From positions 1,080,829 through 1,144,828 of the forward strand of contig NZ_CP023277.1 of NCBI RefSeq assembly GCF_003065385.1: a stretch of 64,000 nucleotides of DNA. Reading direction: 5' to 3'. Below, piece after piece: positions 1 to 7,685 of the stretch. Source of the stretch: Polynucleobacter acidiphobus (GTDB taxonomy: Bacteria; Pseudomonadota; Gammaproteobacteria; Burkholderiales; Burkholderiaceae). Position 1 is the first letter of the stretch. Each line of letters starts with the position of its first letter. Under the pieces are notes generated by a model. The model was given only the letters and a program-made list of their open reading frames with translations. It was not told where the DNA came from and searched no databases. The position numbers were made by a program, and so were the translations under genes.

Positions 1-8
1 CTAATCAT
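1..8 (-). CDS. possible start of the next copper-operon gene, cut by the window edge
   Basis: Only the first few bases of a possible reading frame are present. An AGGAG motif (minus strand, about 18-22) sits about nine bases before an ATG at position 8. This spacing suits translation of a further gene downstream of the multicopper oxidase, in the same direction. Nothing can be said about the product. An outer-membrane copper protein of the CopB type often follows a CopA-type oxidase, but that is only a guess from known operons. Confidence 0.3.
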
Positions 9-20
9 GATGTCATGCTC

Positions 21-1427
21 CTAGTGATTATGTTTGAAATGTCCGGATGGTTTAACGATATTGACCTCAACCTCTGGTTGGTTATGAACCCGATTCATGG
101 CTGAGGAGCCGGCTGATTGACTTCGCTTGATCGTAGGCAGCTGCCCCTTCCATTCATAAGCCTGGGTTCCGGGAGGCTGTTTGTACCAACCAGTATTTTT
201 GTAGTCATTGTGCGGTTGATTTTTACGAACCTTCAGGATACTAAACATGCCACCCATTTCAACCGAGCCATATGGGCCATCGCCAGTCATCATTGGAATC
301 GTATTTTCAGGTAATGGCATTTCCATTTCGGTCATATCGGCCATGCCACGCTCACCCATCACCATGTAGTCTGGAATAAGTTTTTTTATCTTTCCAGCAA
401 CGCCACGATGATCAACTCCAATTAGATTAGCCATATCATGGCCCATCGCATTCATGGTGTGATGGCTTTTATGGCAATGAAACGCCCAATCGCCCTCCTC
501 GTCAGCCAAGAATTCAAGCTGTCGCATTTGACCCACTGCAACATCAGCAGTTACTTCATACCAGCGATTAGCCTTTGGGGTCGGCCCACCATCGGTCCCG
601 GTAATTTGGAACTCATGGCCATGCAAATGAATGGGATGATTCGTCATGGTTAGATTTCCAACCCGAATTCGTACCCTATCGTTTAAGCGAACATTCAGAG
701 TATCGATACCAGGAAATACCCGGCTATTCCAAGACCAAATATTAAAGTCGAGCATCGTCATTGGGTTAGGCGTAAAACTACCCGGATCAATATCGTAGGA
801 GCTCAGTAAAAAACAAAAATCACGATTGACTTCATCAATGTCCGGATTTTTGCCTTTGGGGTGAGTTACCCAAAAGCCCATCATGCCCATCGCCATTTGA
901 GTCATTTCATCAGCATGTGGATGGTACATAAATGTTCCAGGACGACGAGCAGTAAATTCATAAACAAATGTTTTGCCCGATGGGATTGCAGGCTGATTTA
1001 AGCCAGCCACCCCATCCATACCATTTGGCAAGCGTTGACCATGCCAATGAATTGAGGTGTGCTCTGGTAGCTTATTGGTTACAAAAATGCGTACTTTATC
1101 GCCTTCAACAACCTCAATTGTTGGCCCAGGGGATTGGCCGTTATACCCCCATAAGTGGGCTTTAAAGCCAGGCGCCATTTCCCGTACCACAGGTTCTGCC
1201 ACTAAATGGAACTCTTTTACCCCTTGATTCATTCGCCATGGCAAAGTCCAACCATTGAGAGTAACAACTGGGTTGTACTCACGACCGGTTTTGGGAAACA
1301 GTGGATTTTGTGTATTAGGGCTGGTTTGAATAACAGGCTCGGGTAAGCCCGCCAAGGCGTGACGACTAACTCCAGCGGCTGCCATAGTCACTGCCGCACC
1401 ACTTAGAAATGCTCTACGTGAATTCAT
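21..1427 (-). CDS. Tat-exported multicopper oxidase (CopA-like)
   Basis: Probable periplasmic copper oxidase that detoxifies Cu(I). A Tat-type leader (SRRAFLSG, residues 3-10) is followed by a cupredoxin domain with copper motifs HWHG (H127, H129) and YHPHAD (H169, H171). A second domain has HPIHLHGH (264-271) and HCHKSHH (327-333) with methionine M338 nearby. These are the usual type 1, 2 and 3 copper ligands. At 468 residues it is shorter than the roughly 600 of three-domain CopA proteins, and only two cupredoxin blocks are visible. A methionine-rich stretch (about 355-395) resembles the Cu(I)-binding segments of copper oxidases. The C-terminal 70 residues are basic and histidine-bearing and match no domain I recognise. 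It is the last gene of a three-gene minus-strand operon (2813 to 21), starting 3 bases after the TolC-like gene's stop. Family is confident; substrate is inferred from the neighbours. Confidence 0.9.
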   Translation of the reverse strand: MNSRRAFLSGAAVTMAAAGVSRHALAGLPEPVIQTSPNTQNPLFPKTGREYNPVVTLNGWTLPWRMNQGVKEFHLVAEPVVREMAPGFKAHLWGYNGQSPGPTIEVVEGDKVRIFVTNKLPEHTSIHWHGQRLPNGMDGVAGLNQPAIPSGKTFVYEFTARRPGTFMYHPHADEMTQMAMGMMGFWVTHPKGKNPDIDEVNRDFCFLLSSYDIDPGSFTPNPMTMLDFNIWSWNSRVFPGIDTLNVRLNDRVRIRVGNLTMTNHPIHLHGHEFQITGTDGGPTPKANRWYEVTADVAVGQMRQLEFLADEEGDWAFHCHKSHHTMNAMGHDMANLIGVDHRGVAGKIKKLIPDYMVMGERGMADMTEMEMPLPENTIPMMTGDGPYGSVEMGGMFSILKVRKNQPHNDYKNTGWYKQPPGTQAYEWKGQLPTIKRSQSAGSSAMNRVHNQPEVEVNIVKPSGHFKHNH

Positions 1428-1430
1428 GAC

Positions 1431-2399
1431 TTACCTCGCATTAATGTTAGAAAAATCCATCTGGGCATCAATTAGCGCCTTTTCTAGGCGTACCGATTGG
1501 ATTAAAAAGGCTGCATTTGCATCGATGTACTGCATCACTGTCTTACGCTGATCCTCAGCATCTTCAAGCAAATGAAATACATCAATCAGCATCGCGTTAT
1601 AGCGGAGTAATTTTTCCTCAGAAATTTTCTTTTGGTTCGGCAAAACTTCTATTTGATAAGTCCTTACCTTTTGAAATCGCTCTCGGTAGTTTTCATAGGC
1701 AATGCGTGCGTTAGAACGAACTTGAACGGTAGCTGGACTGTTGATGTCACCCAAGTCAATAGCCCGCCTCTCTTTATCTGTTAATTTCCTCACATCTTTT
1801 GGGGGAGTTGGCAGGCGATTTTCCACGTCTAATTTAAGATTGCGCTGATCAAAGTTCATCCGCTGAATAAAACGCTCGGTTGCTTCTTTGGTTTTCGTTT
1901 GCAGTGATTGCATTTCTAGCTGAGTCTTTAACAGTTCTTTTTGCTGTTTAAGCTGTCCCAGTTGATTGATATTGCCAACCTTTTGCATCCGATTGGTGAG
2001 TTCTGAGGCTGCTTGAACAGCGTCCACAACATCTGCCATGTATCTTGATTTCTCCTTAAGAGCGACTAGCTCGTAATAAGATTTAGTGGTTTCATAAATG
2101 ATGGTGTAGCGTTGTTGAAGTGCTGAGCGTTGTGCTGGGGTTAGTAAATAGAAATTTTGGATCGATTCTGAGCCGGGTAAATAATTGGTCCAATCCAACT
2201 GCTGACTAAGGGATCGCTCGATCGCCTGACTTAGTGAATAAGTGGCCCCTTGGGGCAAGGCTTGCTCTGGGGCCTTTTCTTTGGCGTAAGTACGCCAACC
2301 CCCAATTTCACCAACCAGATTATTTTGCTCAATCCAAACAGAATAGCCGTGCGCTTGCAGTGCAGTACTTAAAAGTAAACCAAAAAGTATTCGTTTCAT
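1431..2399 (-). CDS. short TolC-family outer-membrane efflux-like protein
   Basis: Exported protein of about 322 residues with a signal peptide (MKRILFGLLLSTALQAHG). Most of it is long alpha-helix. The C-terminal half carries the TolC/OEP signature in which a VLPNQKK segment leads into LLRYNAMLIDVFHLL and a final helix with a Leu/Glu repeat. TolC proteins usually have 420-480 residues and two repeats. This one is shorter, and the first repeat looks partial. The ATG at 2399 is chosen over an upstream TTG at 2411 because GGAGAG lies five bases before it and the signal peptide begins there. It sits between a Cys/His-rich exported protein and the multicopper oxidase, so a role in copper export or assembly is likely. 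Whether it forms a true channel is uncertain. Confidence 0.75.
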   Translation of the reverse strand: MKRILFGLLLSTALQAHGYSVWIEQNNLVGEIGGWRTYAKEKAPEQALPQGATYSLSQAIERSLSQQLDWTNYLPGSESIQNFYLLTPAQRSALQQRYTIIYETTKSYYELVALKEKSRYMADVVDAVQAASELTNRMQKVGNINQLGQLKQQKELLKTQLEMQSLQTKTKEATERFIQRMNFDQRNLKLDVENRLPTPPKDVRKLTDKERRAIDLGDINSPATVQVRSNARIAYENYRERFQKVRTYQIEVLPNQKKISEEKLLRYNAMLIDVFHLLEDAEDQRKTVMQYIDANAAFLIQSVRLEKALIDAQMDFSNINAR

Positions 2400-2453
2400 A
2401 TCACTCTCCAATTAAAATCATGCCCAAATTTTGGGCGGACTTATCCTAGGGAG

Positions 2454-2813
2454 TTAACGAATAGGTGGTTTTGTTAGGTCAGAAATATCAACCCCAATTA
2501 AGGGTTGATTGATTGAATGAAATGATTGGCTAAAAGAATCAGATAGGTCAAGCGCTTGGGGAGCCTGCAAAAACCCAATTGCCATACATAGAGTACAAGA
2601 GTTACAACCCGAACTATCCGATGCTTGATGTGAAGCATGGGAGCTCTCTGTTGCCGATGCGCTATTTTGATGACATGCGTGCGCAATATTTGCTTCGATC
2701 ATCTGGGGCATTTGCAGTGTTTTTTGCTGGTGCTGGATGCCCATATCAATTACCGCCCACGACTGAACCGGGACAAAAACAACCAGGAGGCATATGAGAA
2801 ATTTTCTCAGCAT
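2454..2813 (-). CDS. small exported Cys/His-rich protein of the copper operon
   Basis: Protein of 119 residues with a clear signal peptide (MLRKFLICLLVVFVPVQSWA). The mature part has clustered histidines and cysteines: HACH, SSHASHQ and then C-x2-C-x2-C (CNSCTLC). These could bind a soft metal such as Cu(I) in the periplasm. I do not recognise a named family with certainty; it resembles the small DUF2946/CopL-like proteins often found with multicopper oxidases. AGGA lies eight bases before the ATG. It is the first gene of the minus-strand operon leading to the TolC-like protein and the oxidase. The metal role is inferred from composition and position. Confidence 0.7.
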   Translation of the reverse strand: MLRKFLICLLVVFVPVQSWAVIDMGIQHQQKTLQMPQMIEANIAHACHQNSASATESSHASHQASDSSGCNSCTLCMAIGFLQAPQALDLSDSFSQSFHSINQPLIGVDISDLTKPPIR

Positions 2814-2877
2814 GGATAAATCCTAGCACTTTTTCCATAGAATTGCTTTAATGTCGTTACCTTTAGGAATCAAAACA

Positions 2878-3228
2878 ATGACTTGGATAGTTACTAAATA
2901 CCTTTTAACAGCGGCAATGGTGGTATTCATTAGCGAAGTTGCCAAACGCAGTGATAAGTTAGGTGGCTTTATTGCCGCCCTACCGCTGATGACTTTGTTA
3001 ACCCTCACTTGGTTATTTATTGAAAACCAAAGTGAAGAAAAAATAAGCAACCACGCCTACTATACCTTTTGGTATGTGATTCCGACGCTGCCCATGTTTT
3101 TGGTATTTCCTTACCTACTGCCTAAACTAGGCTTTTGGCTCACGATGGGTTCTTGCGTTTTACTGACCTTCGTATGCTTCGGGATTTTTGTACTAATTAT
3201 GAAAAATTTCGGGGTCGAGCTGTTGTGA
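2878..3228 (+). CDS. DUF3147 family membrane protein
   Basis: About 116 residues with four hydrophobic segments and almost no soluble part. The N-terminal block MTWIVTKYLLTAAM followed by VAKRSDKLGG matches the DUF3147 family of small inner-membrane proteins, whose function is unknown. The ATG at 2878 is preferred to the one at 2851 because AGGA lies nine bases upstream of it and family members begin with this segment. It is transcribed divergently from the Cys/His-rich exported protein. Members are common in proteobacteria and are not specific to copper, so a link to copper here would rest only on position. Confidence 0.75.
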   Translation: MTWIVTKYLLTAAMVVFISEVAKRSDKLGGFIAALPLMTLLTLTWLFIENQSEEKISNHAYYTFWYVIPTLPMFLVFPYLLPKLGFWLTMGSCVLLTFVCFGIFVLIMKNFGVELL

Positions 3229-3248
3229 AGCACGATTATTAAAAAAGC

Positions 3249-3446
3249 CTATTGAATTTTTGCAATCGGAAAACCAGCATCCTCAATGAGATTTTGAGCC
3301 TCGGAGGTGCTAAGTACAGTTTGTAATTCAATGGATTGAGTAGGTAAATCCACCTTAACTTGTGCATTCGGATCGGCCGATTGAATCGCTCTAGTTACCG
3401 CCCTAATGCAGCCCCCGCAAGTCATCCCAGAAACTGTAAATCTCAT
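3249..3446 (-). CDS. HMA-domain copper chaperone (CopZ-like)
   Basis: Sixty-five-residue single-domain protein with the heavy-metal-associated motif GMTCGGC (M-x-C-x2-C). It is expected to carry Cu(I) in the cytoplasm to the CopA ATPase encoded divergently next door. The rest follows the usual ferredoxin-like HMA pattern, ending in the typical IEDAGFP segment. The ATG at 3446 fits better than the one at 3455, because an AAGGG motif lies about nine bases before 3446 but abuts 3455. The 54-bp gap to copA holds a perfect palindrome, so both genes may respond to the same regulator. Confidence 0.88.
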   Translation of the reverse strand: MRFTVSGMTCGGCIRAVTRAIQSADPNAQVKVDLPTQSIELQTVLSTSEAQNLIEDAGFPIAKIQ

Positions 3447-3480
3447 AAACACCATCCCTTGATCTACGTACTCATTTATT

Positions 3481-3496
3481 AATACTGTACAGTATT
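3481..3496. promoter_or_regulatory. perfect 16-bp palindrome before copA, candidate copper operator
   Basis: AATACTGTACAGTATT is its own reverse complement and ends four bases before the copA start codon. It lies between the divergent CopZ-like and CopA genes. A TTGATC (3459-3464) and a TACTGT (3484-3489) are 19 bp apart, the long spacer typical of MerR/CueR-type promoters, though the usual CueR dyad is not evident. No Shine-Dalgarno sequence is visible before the copA ATG. A protein bound here would block transcription start or translation. No regulator gene is present nearby. Confidence 0.55.
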
Positions 3497-3500
3497 CTTT

Positions 3501-5771
3501 ATGGCCAAGCCACTAACTGAATCAGCTTTTTATACCCTCGATATTCAAGGGATGACCTGTGCCTCCTGTGTTGGACGGATTGAGCGTGCCCTACAAAAAG
3601 TCCCGGATATTGATAAGGTTACAGTCAATTTAGCGACCGAGCAGGCCCGTATTCGATTAATTCCAAACTCAGCACTCTCGGTTGATGACCTGATTCAGAC
3701 AATTCAGAAAGCTGGCTACGAAGCGCACGTCCATCAACCAACACAATCCGTTGATGCCCATGAGATGGTGTGGAATGCTGATGGCCGAGCATCAGTGATC
3801 ATCAGTTTTTTACTCAGCGCACCCCTAATTGCCCCGATGCTCCTCATGCTTATTGGGGTTCATTGGTCCTTAAATGGCTGGTGGCAACTGGCCTTGGCAA
3901 CACCCGTGCAATTTGTTTTGGGATGGCGCTTTTATCGTGCGGGGTTTCATGCTTTAAAAGCTGGTTCCGGGAATATGGATCTGCTGATTTCCATTGGAAC
4001 AAGCGCTGCATATGGACTAAGCCTTTTCTTATTACTATCGCATTCAGAACATACCCATGAGTATTACTTTGAAGGTTCAGCCGTCATCATTAGCATGGTC
4101 TTACTTGGTAAATGGCTAGAGGCACGGGCTAAGAAACAAACAGGTGAAGCGATTCGGGCTTTGCAAAAACTATGGCCTAAGCACGCAAAGGTTTTACATG
4201 CTGATCAGAATATCCAATCATTAGGGAATGCAAACTATCGGATTTTGCCCATTGAGGAATTGCTCCCAGGTGACCAAGTCATCGTGTTACCAGGCGAGCG
4301 AATTCCCGTTGATGGTATCGTACTTCACGGCACCAGTCATGTGGATGAATCGTTACTTACCGGAGAAAGTAACCCCGTTAAAAAGGAAGTATCCAAGCAG
4401 GTGATTGGAGGATCAATGAATGGAGATGGCGCTTTGATCGTTGAAGCGCAGGCTATTGGTACCGAAAGTGTTTTATCCAAAATCATTTTCTTGGTGGAGG
4501 AGGCGCAAACCCAAAAAGCACCGATTCAAAAGCTAGTTGATCAGATTAGCGCCTACTTTGTTCCGGCTGTCTTACTCATTGCCCTTCTAACAGGTCTTAT
4601 TAATTGGCTGGTCCTAGAATCGGGTAGTACTGCCATCTTGCGAGCTGTTTCAGTCCTTGTGATTGCTTGCCCCTGTGCTCTCGGATTGGCCACACCGGCA
4701 GCCATCATGGCTGGTACAGGTGTCGCAGCTCGCCATGGAATCCTCATTAAAGATTCCCAAGTCTTAGAGCTTGCCCATCGAATCAATATTGTTGCATTTG
4801 ATAAAACCGGGACTTTAACAATAGGTGAGCCTCGACTTTTGGAAATTGTTCCGCTGGGTAATCAAACTCCAATACCTGAAATTTTAGCGAGCGCAGCTGG
4901 ATTGCAACTGGGTAGCGAACACCCGCTTGCCAAAGCAGTGATTAACGAGGCGCGTGCCTCAGGAACTCTTCCGCTATCGGTCTCCGATAGCACCATCATT
5001 GCAGGCCTCGGAATTGAGGGCAAACTAAATCAAGGTCCTTGGAAGGACGCTGTACTTGTCTTACAAAGCCTGGAATCAATAAGCCAGGAGGCAGATTTTC
5101 AAGCAGTTGCCGCTAAATTTCACTCAATTCTAAATAATGGTCAAACCAGTTCAGTCCTTCGCGTGAAGGGCCGTAATGAGTACATTGCCGTTTTCCTGTT
5201 TGGAGATGAAATTAAGCCTAATGCAAAGGCTGTGATTCATTCATTACATTCGGATGGAATTCAAACAGCGATGATCTCTGGTGACCGGGCTGAGGCAGCA
5301 TCAGCAGTTGCGAAGCAGATTGGTATTGATGAAATATATGCTTCTGTAATGCCAGAGAATAAAGCTCAAATTGTTCAGAATCTAAAAGAAATATCAGCCA
5401 GTAAAAATCGACGTTGGGTTGCGATGGTTGGTGACGGTGTCAACGATGCGCCAGCCTTAGCAAGTGCTGATGTTGGAATAGCCATGGCCACAGGCACTGA
5501 TGTAGCAATTCAATCGGCAGGTATCACTCTAATGCGAGGTGATCTAGCATTAATTCCCCAAGCTTTAGACATTTCTAGAAAAACCTGGAAAAAGATTCAG
5601 CAAAACTTATTTTGGGCTTTTGTGTTCAATACGGCAGGCATTCCACTAGCAGCGACTGGATACTTATCGCCAATGATCGCTGGAAGTGCAATGGCACTAT
5701 CTAGTCTTTTTGTTTTAAGTAATGCCCTTTTATTAAAAGATTGGAAACCCTGCACTCAGCATGGTGTGTAA
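3501..5771 (+). CDS. copA: Cu(I)-exporting P1B-type ATPase
   Basis: Inner-membrane pump that exports Cu(I) from the cytoplasm using ATP. One N-terminal HMA domain carries GMTCASC (C20, C23). The transmembrane metal site is C390-P-C392 and the phosphorylated aspartate is D434 in DKTGTLT. A TGES actuator loop, the HP motif (SEHPLAKA) and the hinge GDGVNDAPA are all present. The length of 756 residues is normal for CopA. The C-terminal membrane pair has the asparagine and Met/Ser residues expected in Cu+ pumps (N-x6-YN style motifs are replaced by FVFNTAG and MALSSLFVLSNA). The divergent CopZ-like gene and the copper operon to the left support copper as substrate. The start codon has no obvious ribosome binding site. 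Confidence 0.95.
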   Translation: MAKPLTESAFYTLDIQGMTCASCVGRIERALQKVPDIDKVTVNLATEQARIRLIPNSALSVDDLIQTIQKAGYEAHVHQPTQSVDAHEMVWNADGRASVIISFLLSAPLIAPMLLMLIGVHWSLNGWWQLALATPVQFVLGWRFYRAGFHALKAGSGNMDLLISIGTSAAYGLSLFLLLSHSEHTHEYYFEGSAVIISMVLLGKWLEARAKKQTGEAIRALQKLWPKHAKVLHADQNIQSLGNANYRILPIEELLPGDQVIVLPGERIPVDGIVLHGTSHVDESLLTGESNPVKKEVSKQVIGGSMNGDGALIVEAQAIGTESVLSKIIFLVEEAQTQKAPIQKLVDQISAYFVPAVLLIALLTGLINWLVLESGSTAILRAVSVLVIACPCALGLATPAAIMAGTGVAARHGILIKDSQVLELAHRINIVAFDKTGTLTIGEPRLLEIVPLGNQTPIPEILASAAGLQLGSEHPLAKAVINEARASGTLPLSVSDSTIIAGLGIEGKLNQGPWKDAVLVLQSLESISQEADFQAVAAKFHSILNNGQTSSVLRVKGRNEYIAVFLFGDEIKPNAKAVIHSLHSDGIQTAMISGDRAEAASAVAKQIGIDEIYASVMPENKAQIVQNLKEISASKNRRWVAMVGDGVNDAPALASADVGIAMATGTDVAIQSAGITLMRGDLALIPQALDISRKTWKKIQQNLFWAFVFNTAGIPLAATGYLSPMIAGSAMALSSLFVLSNALLLKDWKPCTQHGV

Positions 5772-5911
5772 ACCACAGGTCTAGTAAGTACCAGGCTTAA
5801 TTGGCCTGCCCAGTAAAAATCGTACTAAAACTATTCAAATTGTTTTCAAACTCTTCTAAACAATTTAAAATGATTTCAGCTCGATTAATACTTAGTTTTT
5901 TCAAAAAGGCT

Positions 5912-5956
5912 CTGTTAATCCGCAGGTCCCTGGTTCGAGTCCAGGTCGGGGAGCCA
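5912..5956 (+). other. orphan 3' half of tRNA-Asn(GTT): probable island attachment site
   Basis: The sequence runs from the anticodon loop CTGTTAA through the variable region AGGTC, the T arm (CCTGG, TTCGAGT, CCAGG) and the 3' acceptor strand to a G and an encoded CCA. The 5' half is missing: the five bases before the loop cannot pair with the anticodon stem, and no D arm or 5' acceptor precedes it. A break at the anticodon loop is typical of tyrosine-recombinase attachment cores. In such insertions the intact tRNA remains at the other end, so the island should extend to the left and include the copper genes. Confidence 0.8.
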
Positions 5957-5964
5957 AATTCAGC

Positions 5965-5999
5965 AAGGCTTACAGGTTAGTTAGCTTGTAAGCCTTTTT
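5965..5999 (+). terminator. Rho-independent terminator after the tRNA-Asn fragment
   Basis: Ten-base-pair stem AAGGCTTACA / TGTAAGCCTT with a run of T at 5995-5999. It probably belonged to the original tRNA-Asn transcript. Confidence 0.8.
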
Positions 6000-6010
6000 C
6001 TTTGTTTTGA

Positions 6011-6778
6011 CTATTTATAAAACTGCTGATTGGCACTCTCAATGAGTTGATTGACCTCACCACTGGTAACTGCTTTCTTGATTCCCTCAGAGAAGCCCTT
6101 CCCCAATTGCGCATAACACTTAGATTTTTTAGAGAACGCAATATACATATCTGCTGTTAAAACGCTCTTGGGCAAGAACACGAGCTTGGAGTCCAAATTT
6201 AACTTCTTAGCTTCTAATTTGCCTGGGTAGGTTCCAATAATCAAGTAGTCAGCCTGTTTATTGAGTAACTGAGTAAATGCCTGATCAACGCCATTAGAGT
6301 GCGCAACGTTCAAATCGGATTTGATATAGGCATCAAATTGACTGCCATAACTCTCTCCCTGATTAGTCACGCCACGATGCCCTTTTAGATCTGACCATTG
6401 AGTGAACTTAAAGTTGTCACCCTTACGAATCACGATCGATACTGGATCGAGCATATAAGGAGGCTCTATGTAATGCATATACTCAGCTCGGGCCGGATTT
6501 TTATAGATGCCAAAGATGATGTCTGCGCGACCATCACGTATGGCTTGTTGCGCCTTCTCCCATGAACCAAAATCCATCGAGGTAACTTTCTCAACCCCAA
6601 GACCTTTGGCAATATTGCTGACTAAAGTAACCGACGACCCTTGCAGTTTTCCGTCGGCTGCCCAAGCAACTGGCGGATATGCTGGATGACCCGTGATAAC
6701 CAATGCCTTGCATGGTTGTGCCTGGGCAATATTAGTTAGGATTAAGGTAGCTAAGATCGTTAACAAAAAACGGGTCAT
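6011..6778 (-). CDS. periplasmic solute-binding protein, family 3 (amino-acid type)
   Basis: Protein of 255 residues with a signal peptide (ending near NIAQA) and a type II periplasmic-binding fold of the SBP_bac_3 family. Visible landmarks are the N-terminal strand (ALVITGHPAYPPVAW), the middle block GRADIIFGIYKNPARAEY and the DLKGHRGVTNQGESYG hinge region. These proteins bind polar amino acids or related small ligands. No ABC permease or ATPase gene lies beside it, so it either works with a distant transporter or acts as an orphan sensor or scavenger. The start is an ATG with weak AGG upstream. Ligand is unknown. Confidence 0.82.
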   Translation of the reverse strand: MTRFLLTILATLILTNIAQAQPCKALVITGHPAYPPVAWAADGKLQGSSVTLVSNIAKGLGVEKVTSMDFGSWEKAQQAIRDGRADIIFGIYKNPARAEYMHYIEPPYMLDPVSIVIRKGDNFKFTQWSDLKGHRGVTNQGESYGSQFDAYIKSDLNVAHSNGVDQAFTQLLNKQADYLIIGTYPGKLEAKKLNLDSKLVFLPKSVLTADMYIAFSKKSKCYAQLGKGFSEGIKKAVTSGEVNQLIESANQQFYK

Positions 6779-6818
6779 CTCAAGAGCCTTTCATTTAGAG
6801 GCTTCATCATACTTGACC

Positions 6819-7637
6819 TTATTGGGCTGATTTAATACTGACCCCAAGATAAGCTCCAAAGCCTTTGGCGCTGGTAGGTGTTGTGCTCACCATATAGGTG
6901 GGTCCCAACTGAAATGAGACGTGATAGTCCAGTAATTTGACCGTTTTGCCGCCACTCAAGGTGAGCTGATTAGTAGCATTACGCGCGGTGTAATTAAAGT
7001 TCATTTGACTCGATAGGTTATAAGTCCACGCATGATCGCTGGTATAGGACAGTGTTGGTTGCACATTCAAAATATTGGCTGTGCCACCTGACAGGTCATT
7101 GCCAATTCCCCAGGAATTAAACATCGTCCAACCAATAGTCCAATTGTCTGGCGCATATAAGGCCCCAGCCGATACGCCAACACCCGTTTGTCGAGTACCA
7201 CTATTCGGATCACTGGCTGGGGTCTGGATATAGGGGCCGATTCCTGCAAACCATTTTCGATCAAACATAAATGTAAAGTAGCTTGGAAATTGAATCGGTT
7301 GCTGTTGATTGGTCACCTGTTGGCCACTGATATTGTGGTTATAGGTAAGCATCGGGTTCAGAATCAAATGGATATTCGATCCAAGCTGAAGTGGAATCAC
7401 TGGGGCCACCATATACTCATCTTGTTTAATGTTACTGTTCGCGCCGAGTTGTTGATTGGCGTTATATGTGACCTGCACACTCATTTTTGGATACAGCGGA
7501 TTTTGCATCTGCTGCCCCGATTTAGCGGCATGGCTCATGGTGCTGGTTGGAGTTTGAGTTTGGGCTTGGGCTAGTGCAACACCCTGATACGCAAGAATCA
7601 TCCCAATCCAAATGAGTAGTATGCGTGGCAAAAGCAA
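6819..7637 (-). CDS. outer-membrane beta-barrel protein, paralogue of 37512-38357
   Basis: Exported protein of about 272 residues. After a signal peptide ending near ALAQAQ, the mature part alternates hydrophobic and polar residues in short strands with many Tyr, Trp and Asn, as in outer-membrane barrels. It shares its order of blocks with the protein at 37512-38357: NPLYPKMSVQ, a VAPVIPLQLG strand, a GIGPY block and a closing SFQLGPTYMVS. Both look like the neuromedin-U or transporter-like barrels annotated in many proteobacteria. The start is a TTG, either 7637 or 7631 with AGAG nine bases before it. The first ATG (7601) would remove most of the signal peptide. Function is unknown. Confidence 0.7.
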   Translation of the reverse strand: MLLPRILLIWIGMILAYQGVALAQAQTQTPTSTMSHAAKSGQQMQNPLYPKMSVQVTYNANQQLGANSNIKQDEYMVAPVIPLQLGSNIHLILNPMLTYNHNISGQQVTNQQQPIQFPSYFTFMFDRKWFAGIGPYIQTPASDPNSGTRQTGVGVSAGALYAPDNWTIGWTMFNSWGIGNDLSGGTANILNVQPTLSYTSDHAWTYNLSSQMNFNYTARNATNQLTLSGGKTVKLLDYHVSFQLGPTYMVSTTPTSAKGFGAYLGVSIKSAQ

Positions 7638-7685
7638 AATCTCTTTTTCTATTGAGTCATGTTTAAAAAATCAGCGTACTGGATT

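Noticed and set aside
3481..3496. The copA palindrome as a LexA box
   Set aside because: It contains CTGT and ACAG, but the arms are immediately adjacent rather than separated by eight bases as in CTGT-N8-ACAG, and copA is not an SOS gene.
5772..5911. An intact tRNA-Asn gene
   Set aside because: No D arm or 5' acceptor strand precedes the anticodon loop; only the 3' half is present.
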